Below, in pieces: positions 8,364-15,939 of a stretch of 64,000 bases of DNA (position 1 is the stretch's first letter; each line of letters begins with the position of its first letter). The notes beneath the pieces are model-generated. The model did not search any database and had not been told where the DNA came from. It worked only from the letters and a program-made list of their open reading frames with translations. Where the stretch lies: NCBI GenBank assembly GCA_001769855.1, contig MEPP01000001.1:226982-290981 (forward strand). The letters are read 5' to 3'. Origin of the DNA: Bdellovibrionales bacterium GWA2_49_15. Lineage in GTDB: Bacteria > Bdellovibrionota > Bacteriovoracia > Bacteriovoracales > Bacteriovoracaceae. The position numbers and the translations under genes are program-made.

Positions 8364-9332
8364 ATGCACGCGTACCGTAAATGTTTTTTGTCTGCTGCCA
8401 CATTTGTTGTTTCATCTTTTGTATTTCTTTTTCCCCATCAATCCCAAGCGTTAGTGGATTATTCCGATGAAACATCTGCAGCCCCCAAGCGCACCTTTAC
8501 TCCCAAATCCTCCGAGTCCACCTCCCCTTCGACTCCCAGCAGAGCGGCCAGCAGCACCGCCAGCGCACGAGGTGACAGTCGCGGCCCCCTGATCTTCGCC
8601 TTTGCTCCTCGCTATGAGGTCATTACCGTCAAGAAAAGCAATCATGAATCGAAGGTGCGCGCCACGGGCCTTGAGGCCCGAGTTAACTCCCCCTGGAATT
8701 TCCACCTTGATATGAAATACGCCATGTACGCAACGGATGATGAGGAGCTGTCCAATGAAACCAGCACCCAGCAGGGCAACCCCGAGTTGAAAGTCGGAAT
8801 TGACTGGCTTGACCTGGGAGGCGCTCAGGACCGTACCACGATCACGCTCATTGCCGGCGCAAGTTTGGCCGCCAGGAACTCAACTCTCGGCTCTTCACGC
8901 ACCGATAAAATTGTGGGACTGGAAACGACCAAACGATTCTATTCCTTCGGTCTGGGATTGGGCTACGAGCTCCATCTCGTTGGTAACCCCGCATTAGAGG
9001 AAGAAATGGAAATTGGCAATATCCATCATATTTACGGTGGATTTGATTTTGAATTGTCTCCCGACATCACCGTGGGAGTGATGGCGGATAATTATAATGT
9101 TGGGGCCAAGAGCGGCTCCTCGCGCGCCAATCATCTTGAAAACAACTTGAGCTTCAGCAGCGTCGCCACCTCCCTCACCTTGCGTCCGCAAGGTATCTTC
9201 GCCATTGAATTGGGGGCGCGCTTTAGCACAAAACGCGTTCAATCCCCGGAATCTTTGGCCAGCGCCCGACTCTGGAGCTTGCCCGGAGCTTACGGAAATA
9301 CTATTTACACCGGAATTGGCGTCAGCTTCTAG
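8364..9332 (+). CDS. Outer-membrane beta-barrel-like protein
   Basis: The ATG at 8364 is preceded by GGAGG and begins a signal peptide (core about 8-28, cleavage near SQALVD). The 322-residue product then has a Ser/Thr/Pro-rich linker (about 40-75), followed by alternating amphipathic segments such as YEVITVKK, RFYSFGLGLGYELHL and ITVGVMADNYNVG. It ends in GIGVSF, with the terminal aromatic residue that the barrel assembly machine recognises. No enzyme motif is visible. The stop codon shares one base with the GTG of the next gene, so the two are co-transcribed and probably translationally coupled. Confidence 0.7.
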   Translation: MHAYRKCFLSAATFVVSSFVFLFPHQSQALVDYSDETSAAPKRTFTPKSSESTSPSTPSRAASSTASARGDSRGPLIFAFAPRYEVITVKKSNHESKVRATGLEARVNSPWNFHLDMKYAMYATDDEELSNETSTQQGNPELKVGIDWLDLGGAQDRTTITLIAGASLAARNSTLGSSRTDKIVGLETTKRFYSFGLGLGYELHLVGNPALEEEMEIGNIHHIYGGFDFELSPDITVGVMADNYNVGAKSGSSRANHLENNLSFSSVATSLTLRPQGIFAIELGARFSTKRVQSPESLASARLWSLPGAYGNTIYTGIGVSF

Positions 9333-10198
9333 TGAAATTCCTGAATGATTTTTACATCTGCTGCGGTTGTCACCAGCTCTTTGGTCGAAAGACAGAACTT
9401 TATCTTTTCAGCGAGGAAAACTTCCGAGTATTTTGTAGTGAAACATGTACCAGCAATTTCTATCAGGCGTTGATGGGCCAGCTGGCCTTGAGCGAGAAAA
9501 AATTGCGGGTGGAACTTAAGCTTCCTTCGGAGGCCTGCTCTGCCCTGGCTCAGGACCAGGAACTATTGGAAGTGGCCCTCCAGCGCCCGGATGAGGTTCA
9601 CAGTATAGATAACGGATTAGGCGAAACTATCTACCTGCATTTCTTATGGCATGTGCATCCCTATTACGGCAAAGTCGGAATTGTCCTCTACTGCCTGAAG
9701 GAAAAGGATAAGCCATTTCTTATTTTGCACACGGTTTTGTCCCAGAGTCAGAACCTCCTGGATCAGCTCCTTCCTGAAAAGCTGCCGGAAGAAAGTGATC
9801 AGGGCCCAGCCGATGTCTTTGTCGATGAGGAGACAGCCACCAGCTTGGAAAGTAAAAAGTCTCAGCTCATGGCCGTCCTGCTGGAACGCCAGTCACCGAT
9901 GGATATTCCCTTCGAGGAATTTACCAAATATGAGGATCACCTGGCCCAAACTCTGGAAAATCCTGATGAAGTATTCTCGGAGGTCGATACGGAAGGTGAC
10001 CAGATTTTTAAATTTTTCAAGGCCTGCAATCGCGAAGGTAATAACTTTTACTACATCGTCGTGGGAGTTATCGTTAACGTTGATGAAGAGAACCTTACCG
10101 AAACGATCGTTCCTATCCTTTCTTTTCCCACGATCGACGGTGAACTGTATCGGAGTTTCAAGACCGGACAGCAAGTCAGCGGTCCGCCGAGAAGTTAA
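9332..10198 (+). CDS. Zinc-finger protein with an internal duplicated domain, unknown function
   Basis: Translation probably starts at the GTG that overlaps the preceding stop by one base. Residues 8-45 hold a treble-clef-like metal site (CCGCHQLF...VFCSETC). Two similar units follow. Unit one (about 58-145) contains LLEVALQRPDEVHS, then a hydrophobic strand pair ending PFLILHTVL. Unit two (about 180-280) contains HLAQTLENPDEVFS, then YYIVVGVIVNV. The order helix, PDEV, strand, strand, threonine-bearing strand resembles barnase/RelE-like (PBECR-type) domains often found in phage and toxin proteins. That resemblance is inference; the duplication itself is visible. No signal peptide. Confidence 0.55.
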   Translation: MKFLNDFYICCGCHQLFGRKTELYLFSEENFRVFCSETCTSNFYQALMGQLALSEKKLRVELKLPSEACSALAQDQELLEVALQRPDEVHSIDNGLGETIYLHFLWHVHPYYGKVGIVLYCLKEKDKPFLILHTVLSQSQNLLDQLLPEKLPEESDQGPADVFVDEETATSLESKKSQLMAVLLERQSPMDIPFEEFTKYEDHLAQTLENPDEVFSEVDTEGDQIFKFFKACNREGNNFYYIVVGVIVNVDEENLTETIVPILSFPTIDGELYRSFKTGQQVSGPPRS

Positions 10199-10207
10199 AA
10201 TAATTGA

Positions 10208-10963
10208 TCAGGAATCATCATCACCATTGTGTTGTGTAGCTCGATTTAGACTGCCTTTAGACTCACCATCATGATCATAAAAATGCACACGCCTGACATT
10301 GCGCAACCTGACCAGCTTGGTGACAAAGTTACTGAGTAGCTTGGATTGGGCCCGCACCACCACGTGAATAATGCGCAGGCTGGTAATGGGATCAAGCATC
10401 TCCTCAAAGATTTCCCGAATATAAAAATTATCTTTAAGCAGCATCTCTCTGACGGAATCATGCAGATCACCGCTTGCCAGGACTTCCATATGAAAATCTT
10501 TCTGGCGGCCAAACAGATTATAGATGGGAGAGATGGCCGACAGGACCACCAGGACTGTGATGGTAAAAATTGTCGCCGTAATGGGAAAACCGGAACCGAT
10601 GGCAACGCCAATCGCGGCCACCACCCACATAGTGGCGGCGGTGGTGAGGCCGGAAATAAATCCTCGGCCGTGAAAGATGGTCCCCGCCCCTAAAAAACCG
10701 ATGCCGCTGACAATTTGAGCGGCAATCCGATTGGGGTCAGAGTTGGGGTGATCGGCAAGATTCAGAAATGAGGAGGCGGTAAAAAGAGTGGCCCCCAGAC
10801 AAATCATAATATTGGTTTTAATGCCGGCGGTTTTCATCTTGGTCTCACGGTCATAGCCGATCAAGCCACCCAAGATGAGAGAGGTGATAATTTTTATCCC
10901 CATCCCTACATAAGGATTAATATTGCCAAAAAATTCAATACTCATGGTGGCCGGCATGGCCAT
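10208..10963 (-). CDS. MgtC/SapB family membrane protein
   Basis: The 251-residue product carries the MgtC signature: four or five hydrophobic segments in the first 150 residues, an Arg-Glu pair after the first segment (GYDRETKMKTAGIKTN) and the GxGFLGAGTIF motif. The cytoplasmic C-terminal 90 residues have the small ferredoxin-like regulatory fold seen in long MgtC proteins. The family is linked to magnesium-limited growth, F-ATPase control and intracellular survival. I kept the ATG at 10963 because AGGA lies 8 bp upstream; an ATG at 10945 is possible. It diverges from the App1-like gene. Confidence 0.85.
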   Translation of the reverse strand: MAMPATMSIEFFGNINPYVGMGIKIITSLILGGLIGYDRETKMKTAGIKTNIMICLGATLFTASSFLNLADHPNSDPNRIAAQIVSGIGFLGAGTIFHGRGFISGLTTAATMWVVAAIGVAIGSGFPITATIFTITVLVVLSAISPIYNLFGRQKDFHMEVLASGDLHDSVREMLLKDNFYIREIFEEMLDPITSLRIIHVVVRAQSKLLSNFVTKLVRLRNVRRVHFYDHDGESKGSLNRATQHNGDDDS

Positions 10964-11078
10964 AGGCGAAATCCTTTTTTACCTTTATGATTATTATGAA
11001 AGGCCAAGGTTCTTTTGTCCATGCGAGGTAAATTTGGGCCTGTCCAAGCGTCCTTACATTATTCATTTCTGGCCCATC

Positions 11079-12134
11079 ATGAGTGAGTCTTTACTCTCCA
11101 TCAAGGCCTCGCTCGCCTTAAAGCGCGAGGGCCCCGGGACGATTACCGCCAGTATCGAAGAAATGGCCTTGCTTGCGCCCAGCAATCCCCTGCAAAATAT
11201 CCGCTTGCTCGCCGGGCGGGCCTTTCAGCTAAAGATAATCGGCCTGGACGAAAACCATCAGAAGATTTTTGAAAAAATTTTTGACTCAGATAGTTTTGGG
11301 AACTTTGCCATCAAAATCCCCAAGGAAAAAAGCTGGCCCACAATAAAATTTTTAGAACTGTATGAACTGCTCAGTCATCCCGGGGTTGAGCTTCACCTGG
11401 GATATTTTTTGCCGATGGAAATTACACGTCCAAGCAAGATAATCATCAGCGACTTTGACAAGACATTGGTTGATACCCGCCATCATACCGGACGCGACGT
11501 CTTTGATGCCCTAACCAGACCACTCCAGTATTTTCCCACCGTCCCGAAGAGTATCTCAATTTATAAAGAGTTTATCGAAAAAAAATACCACCCCTTCATC
11601 CTGTCGGCCTCACCCCATTTTTTTGAAAACTCCATCCGTGACTGGCTCTACCAAAATAAAATCTATACCGCCGTTCTTTTCCTTAAAGATTATCGTCATG
11701 TGCTATCGCTGTTTGAAGGCCAACTTCGTCCCAAGGACCTCAAAATCCAGGGGCTCTATAAGCTTAACCATCTCCTCGATATTCTCGCCATGACGGGAAT
11801 TCCCGATGAGCTAGTCCTGATGGGTGATAATTTTGAGTCAGATGCCTTGATCTATCTCACTTTGGCACTTTTTCTAAGCACCCCAATTGAACCATGGAAA
11901 TTATGGCACCTCATACAAACACTCGAATCTTTTAAGCTGTCCAAGCGTCAGGACACGATCTTTTTAAGCAAGCTTTTCCAGTTAAAAAATGCGCTTAAAA
12001 ACTTTTCCATCAATTCAACGAATGTACCAAAAATCTCTATCTTCATAAGAAAAAAAGGCAGCGAAACCTCGCTGGAGCTTCCCTCTTTCTTGCAGGAAGT
12101 TGCACCGATCTTGACACTCTACGATGGAAGATAG
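11079..12134 (+). CDS. App1/DUF2183-family phosphatidate phosphatase-like protein
   Basis: The protein carries a haloacid-dehalogenase-type core: DFDKT motif (IISDFDKTLVDTR), later FILSASPHF (the Ser motif), KIQGLYK (the Lys) and LMGDNFESD (the acidic motif). This order matches the App1/DUF2183 family, whose yeast member is a magnesium-dependent phosphatidate phosphatase. The first 120 residues are a beta-rich accessory domain, also as in the family. No signal peptide. I chose ATG 11079 because longer forms overlap the mgtC-like gene and its promoter and begin with non-family sequence; no strong ribosome site is visible, so a TTG near 11034 after GAGG remains possible. The 115 bp upstream hold no other gene. 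Confidence 0.72.
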   Translation: MSESLLSIKASLALKREGPGTITASIEEMALLAPSNPLQNIRLLAGRAFQLKIIGLDENHQKIFEKIFDSDSFGNFAIKIPKEKSWPTIKFLELYELLSHPGVELHLGYFLPMEITRPSKIIISDFDKTLVDTRHHTGRDVFDALTRPLQYFPTVPKSISIYKEFIEKKYHPFILSASPHFFENSIRDWLYQNKIYTAVLFLKDYRHVLSLFEGQLRPKDLKIQGLYKLNHLLDILAMTGIPDELVLMGDNFESDALIYLTLALFLSTPIEPWKLWHLIQTLESFKLSKRQDTIFLSKLFQLKNALKNFSINSTNVPKISIFIRKKGSETSLELPSFLQEVAPILTLYDGR

Positions 12135-12136
12135 TT

Positions 12137-12376
12137 TTAGCTACCGTACCCGAGCAGAACGGCCGGGGCGAAGAGAATGACATATCCAATCGACACATAA
12201 AGTCCGTAACGATGAAAATTTTTGGCACGCTCGCCAAACAGCGCTTTAGAAACTGGCAGCTCGGCCAGCTTGAAGCCCATCATTTCCATATAGAGTCGCA
12301 TACCGGCCAAGAGAAAGAGAACAGCGGTGAAGATTGGATTGCTTCCTTCACTGGCCCCCGCTAGAATAGTGTCCAT
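12137..12376 (-). CDS. Small two-segment membrane protein, unknown function
   Basis: This 79-residue product has two hydrophobic stretches (about 14-30 and 57-75) separated by a basic loop, so it is probably a small inner-membrane protein. No family is recognised. Its start codon and the start codon of the divergent C45 gene overlap on the same CATG, which leaves no separate intergenic space. It ends 2 bp after the convergent App1-like gene. Confidence 0.55.
   Translation of the reverse strand: MDTILAGASEGSNPIFTAVLFLLAGMRLYMEMMGFKLAELPVSKALFGERAKNFHRYGLYVSIGYVILFAPAVLLGYGS
12339..12367 (+). promoter_or_regulatory. Sigma-70-type promoter suggesting a leaderless mRNA
   Basis: TTGCTT at 12339-12344 and TAGAAT at 12362-12367 are separated by exactly 17 bp. 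The ATG of the C45 gene is at 12375, seven bases after the -10 box, where transcription itself should start. No Shine-Dalgarno sequence precedes it. The -35 box lies inside the divergent small membrane-protein gene. Confidence 0.45.
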
Positions 12377-13985
12377 GGAAACCCCCTTTATAAGACTGGT
12401 CGGCGACCTCGAAGAAAATTTGTATCAATTAGGGGTCAAGGACCGTGAGCCGGCAAAAATTATTGTCGACCATATCAGTTCAATTTTTGCTCTGCCTTCC
12501 CACAGGCTCAATATTCCTTTCAAAACCATCCTAAACCTTTATCTGAGCAAAACATTCAGCCGTCATTCCCCCTACCAAAAGGCCATGGGTGCCTATATTG
12601 AAGGGCTGGGGATGTCCAAAGATGCTTACTATGGCGCCATTATTTTGCCGGAACTTATGTCGTGCATGTCCAAATGGTTTCCCGCTATCCCGACCTCGTG
12701 GATCGGCTGCTCCAGTTTTTTCACCATTGATGAGGACTACGATGGACCACTCCATGGGCGCATTATGGATGGACCGATCGGCGGTTCTTATGATGCCTAT
12801 GAGCGGGTGGTTTACTATGAGTTAAAAGGCCTGCCCAAGATGATCGGTATCAATGTTCCCGGTATGCCCACGGCCGGCATTACGGGCATGAACGAATACG
12901 GTGTGACGCTGGCCCTCCACCAAAAATATACCAACATCTTTAATACCTTGGGGACTCCCATTTTTGAGCTGGGTTTCAACCTGCTTGCCTCAGTAAAAAA
13001 CAAGCACGAGGCCATCGAATTTTTAAAAAAATCCCAAAGTATTTCCTCCTGGTGTTTTTATATGTCTTTTGCGGATGGCGATATTTTGCGCGCCGATCTC
13101 TTGGGTGATCGGATGTACTACCACGAGGACGGTCTGACGAAAGGAAAAGTGCTCTATTTCAACAACTCCCTGGAAGACAAAAGTATCGACCAGCGCCAGT
13201 TTCTCCCTTACGGCATTGATGATTTCAATGAAATGCGCAAAAAGATGGCGCATAAAAAAATTCTGAAGCTTCAGCATGGAAAAGGCATCAATGACGTCAA
13301 ACTCCTGAAGGCCATGTCCCTCCCCCTTGATCAGCGGGAGGGAAAGGCCTCAGAATCCAAGATGGACTGTATCACCCCTTTTTCACTCGGTGCTCATTGC
13401 ATGAATGCGACTCAGGGCCGCCTCCATCTGATTCCCGGGCCGGCTCCCAAATATTACCAGGGCGTTCATCACTCTTTTGTCAATCTTTGGACGATTCCTG
13501 AAATTCAGTACAGCAATAAAAGTATTGTCCCGCATCCCCAGCATAAATCGATGCGCCATTTTATGCTGGCGCAAACAAATGCAGATCAAAGAAAAATCGA
13601 GCACACCTACCATCATTTGCAAATGTGCATCGACCATGCCGCCGACTATCCCGAATCCTACTGGGCGCAATTTTATTTCCATGTCTATCAGTTTCATAAT
13701 GAGCCGGATCGCGATCTCTACCCTGCCCTACTCCAATCCTTTCGCAATCTGATTCCCCATCTGCCAACTGTTCTGATGGAACATGCGCTTCTCTATATCA
13801 TTCGGCTGGAGCGTTTGACCGATCTGCCTGTCTCGATCAGCGCGGATGAGATTAAAAATCCGGTTCTGAGAAAGATTCTCTTCGCCGAACTCAATCTCCC
13901 CACCTTTGCCTTAAAAAAGATGCTGGACGCCAATGTCCACCCGCGAATGGAATTTTTAGATATTATGTACGGTCATTTGCGCTAG
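12375..13985 (+). CDS. C45-family Ntn-hydrolase (acyltransferase/amidase-like)
   Basis: The 536-residue product fits the acyl-CoA:6-aminopenicillanate acyltransferase-like (peptidase C45) family. After a helical region of about 110 residues comes TSWIGCSSF, in which Cys112 would be the nucleophile freed by self-cleavage. This is followed by HGRIMDGPIG, then GINVPGMPTAGITGMNEYGVTLA, the typical order of strands in the Ntn fold. Family members hydrolyse or transfer acyl groups on amide bonds; the substrate here is not evident. No signal peptide is visible. The gene has its own leaderless-type promoter and overlaps convergent fabI by 4 bp. The C-terminal 150 residues are an extension of unknown role. 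Confidence 0.72.
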   Translation: METPFIRLVGDLEENLYQLGVKDREPAKIIVDHISSIFALPSHRLNIPFKTILNLYLSKTFSRHSPYQKAMGAYIEGLGMSKDAYYGAIILPELMSCMSKWFPAIPTSWIGCSSFFTIDEDYDGPLHGRIMDGPIGGSYDAYERVVYYELKGLPKMIGINVPGMPTAGITGMNEYGVTLALHQKYTNIFNTLGTPIFELGFNLLASVKNKHEAIEFLKKSQSISSWCFYMSFADGDILRADLLGDRMYYHEDGLTKGKVLYFNNSLEDKSIDQRQFLPYGIDDFNEMRKKMAHKKILKLQHGKGINDVKLLKAMSLPLDQREGKASESKMDCITPFSLGAHCMNATQGRLHLIPGPAPKYYQGVHHSFVNLWTIPEIQYSNKSIVPHPQHKSMRHFMLAQTNADQRKIEHTYHHLQMCIDHAADYPESYWAQFYFHVYQFHNEPDRDLYPALLQSFRNLIPHLPTVLMEHALLYIIRLERLTDLPVSISADEIKNPVLRKILFAELNLPTFALKKMLDANVHPRMEFLDIMYGHLR

Positions 13986-14773
13986 AGCATGGTTTTTTCT
14001 ACCACGGATTCATCGAAGTAATTGGCGGACATGCCAGCATCAATAATCATGCTTGACGCCGTAATGCCGCTGGAGCGTTCCGAAAGAAGAAAAACCGCCG
14101 CATTGGCAACCTCTTCAGTTGCCAGAGCACGTTTTCGCAAGGTGAGTTTTTCCGCAAAAAGATAATTCTTAACATAGCCGGGAATACCAGCGGAAGCGGA
14201 GGTCTTCAAGGGACCGGCACAAAGGGCATTAAAGCGAACCTCGCTAAAGGAGGAAAAACTTTTGCTCAAAAAGGCCACGGCAGAATCGAGGGCGGCCTTG
14301 ATTGGACCGAGATAGCCATAGTTGGTGGCACGGGTATTGGAAATAGACAAGGCCACCACGGAGGCCGAGGGATGGAAAAGTTCCTTGAGGTGGCGGGCAA
14401 GGCCCACCAGAGAATAAAGGGAGACGTGACTGGCCTGGGAAAAATCCTCCCAGGAAGTTTCATGAAAAGGGCGAATTCCATCTTTTAAGTTGGCAAAGGC
14501 AATGGAGTGAAGCAGACCGTGCAGTTCAGAGACGTCATTTTTAAGGTGGCCCGCCAATGATTTTATCTGCTCATCCGAGACCACATCACAGAGATAAACC
14601 GGTCGTCCGGGAAAAAGTTCCTGCACTTTTGCCTGCTGAACTTCGCTTTGGACAGAAAAGAAAAGATTGGCCCCTTCTTCGGATAAAATTCGGGCGACAA
14701 AAAAGGCGATGCTTTTTTTGTTGGCGACGCCGGTTATTAAATAATTTTTGCCCGAGACATTTAGAAAGCTCAT
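13982..14773 (-). CDS. fabI: Enoyl-[acyl-carrier-protein] reductase, FabI type
   Basis: The 263-residue short-chain dehydrogenase has FabI features: start NYLITGVANKKSIAF (the FabI version of the glycine-rich loop), the catalytic spacing Tyr152-x6-Lys159 (NYGYLGPIK) in place of the usual YxxxK, and the conserved GPLKTSASAGI loop. It reduces trans-2-enoyl-ACP with NAD(P)H in the last step of fatty acid elongation. It is the last gene of a run with fabZ, fabG and a flavoenzyme, 3 bp after fabZ. Whether it is the only FabI of the cell cannot be judged here. Confidence 0.85.
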   Translation of the reverse strand: MSFLNVSGKNYLITGVANKKSIAFFVARILSEEGANLFFSVQSEVQQAKVQELFPGRPVYLCDVVSDEQIKSLAGHLKNDVSELHGLLHSIAFANLKDGIRPFHETSWEDFSQASHVSLYSLVGLARHLKELFHPSASVVALSISNTRATNYGYLGPIKAALDSAVAFLSKSFSSFSEVRFNALCAGPLKTSASAGIPGYVKNYLFAEKLTLRKRALATEEVANAAVFLLSERSSGITASSMIIDAGMSANYFDESVVEKTML

Positions 14774-14776
14774 CTG

Positions 14777-15196
14777 TTACCCAACCGCGGCACAGGTAAA
14801 ATGCAAATCCAGGGCCTTCTTTCCCTTTTGCGTGACCGTGCCTTTAAAATAATAGGCGTTCCCGACTGTTTCAAGATGCCAGACTTCCATCTCAATGGGC
14901 GCGCCTGGAATAACCATCTCGCGGAAACGACCTTGCTCCACTTTTGTGACAACCCCCAGACCGGCCGACTGACTGGACAGTGACATGAGCAGCGCTCCCG
15001 ATTGTAGGAGCGCCTCCTGCAAAAGTACGCCCGGCATGATAGGGCGGCCGGGAAAATGCCCTTTAAAAAAATCTTCCTCGCCTGTCAGCATCTTCCAGGT
15101 TTTAATCCGCTTATCCCCGCGCTCTACAATCTTGTCCACAAATAAAAAGGGAGGGCGCTGGGGAATTAAGGCGTAAATTTCGGCAAGGTCGTTCAT
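14777..15196 (-). CDS. fabZ: 3-hydroxyacyl-ACP dehydratase, FabZ-like
   Basis: The 139-residue hotdog-fold protein has the dehydratase signature FKGHFPGRPIMPGVLLQEA, with catalytic His47 and Glu61, and the short length of FabZ. It dehydrates (3R)-hydroxyacyl-ACP to enoyl-ACP. The N-terminal RPPFLFVDKI motif is also typical. It overlaps fabG by 4 bp and precedes fabI, matching the order of reactions 3-ketoreduction, dehydration, enoyl reduction. Confidence 0.85.
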   Translation of the reverse strand: MNDLAEIYALIPQRPPFLFVDKIVERGDKRIKTWKMLTGEEDFFKGHFPGRPIMPGVLLQEALLQSGALLMSLSSQSAGLGVVTKVEQGRFREMVIPGAPIEMEVWHLETVGNAYYFKGTVTQKGKKALDLHFTCAAVG

Positions 15197-15939
15197 GACC
15201 CAAGCCCCCCCGAGACATCAATACTTGTCCCGGTGATATAGGAACTCTCACGGGTGGCCAAAAAAGTCACCACATGGGCGACGTCCGACGCGAGCCCCAG
15301 ACGGCGAACCGGAATCTCGGATATAATTTCACGTTTGTGCTCATCGGTCATGGAGGCAATCATGTCCGTTTCGATAAAACCGGGACAAACGGCATTGACG
15401 GTAATGCCTTTCTTCCCCACCTCTTTGGCCATGACCTGGGACATGGCGACCTGGGCGGCCTTGGTGGCACTATAGTTGACCTGGCCACTAAGTCCCATCT
15501 TGCCGCTGATGCTGCTGATGTGAATGATGCGACCGAAGCGGTTTTTCATCATGAGCGGAATCGCGCTTCGACTCATAAAAAAAGTACCATCCAGGTTAAT
15601 ACTCAGCACTCGCTTCCACTCCTCATCTTTCATGAGCGCGGTGATCTGATCACTTTTAATGCCGGCATTATTGACCAGGACATCCAGGCGGTCCCAGCGC
15701 TCCTCAAGTCGAGAATAAAATTGTTTCACCTCTTCAGAATTGCTGATATCAAATTTTTCTAAAAATAACTTGTCGCCGAACTGGGACAGCTCCTCTTTTA
15801 AGAGGTTCGCCTCCTGATCATTTTTGGTATAGGTGGCCATGACGTAGGCCCCTTGCTGCAAAAAAGCTTCGACAATCCCGCGCCCGATGCCACGAGTTCC
15901 TCCTGTCACCACCACCTTCCAGTCATGAAATCGTGTCAT
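15193..15939 (-). CDS. fabG: 3-oxoacyl-ACP reductase, FabG-like
   Basis: The 248-residue short-chain dehydrogenase has TGGTRGIG at 12-19, NNAG at 90-93, a serine at about 142 and YSATK with Tyr156 and Lys160. The C-terminal end VTFLATRESSYITGTSIDVSGG is standard for FabG. It reduces 3-oxoacyl-ACP with NADPH. The start overlaps the preceding flavoenzyme gene by 17 bp, so the two are translationally coupled. Because no acyl carrier protein or ketosynthase lies nearby, a specialised rather than housekeeping role is possible. Confidence 0.82.
   Translation of the reverse strand: MTRFHDWKVVVTGGTRGIGRGIVEAFLQQGAYVMATYTKNDQEANLLKEELSQFGDKLFLEKFDISNSEEVKQFYSRLEERWDRLDVLVNNAGIKSDQITALMKDEEWKRVLSINLDGTFFMSRSAIPLMMKNRFGRIIHISSISGKMGLSGQVNYSATKAAQVAMSQVMAKEVGKKGITVNAVCPGFIETDMIASMTDEHKREIISEIPVRRLGLASDVAHVVTFLATRESSYITGTSIDVSGGLGS

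Noticed and set aside
10923..11078. N-terminal extension of the App1-like gene
   Set aside because: It overlaps the MgtC-like gene head-on and lacks family sequence and a ribosome site.
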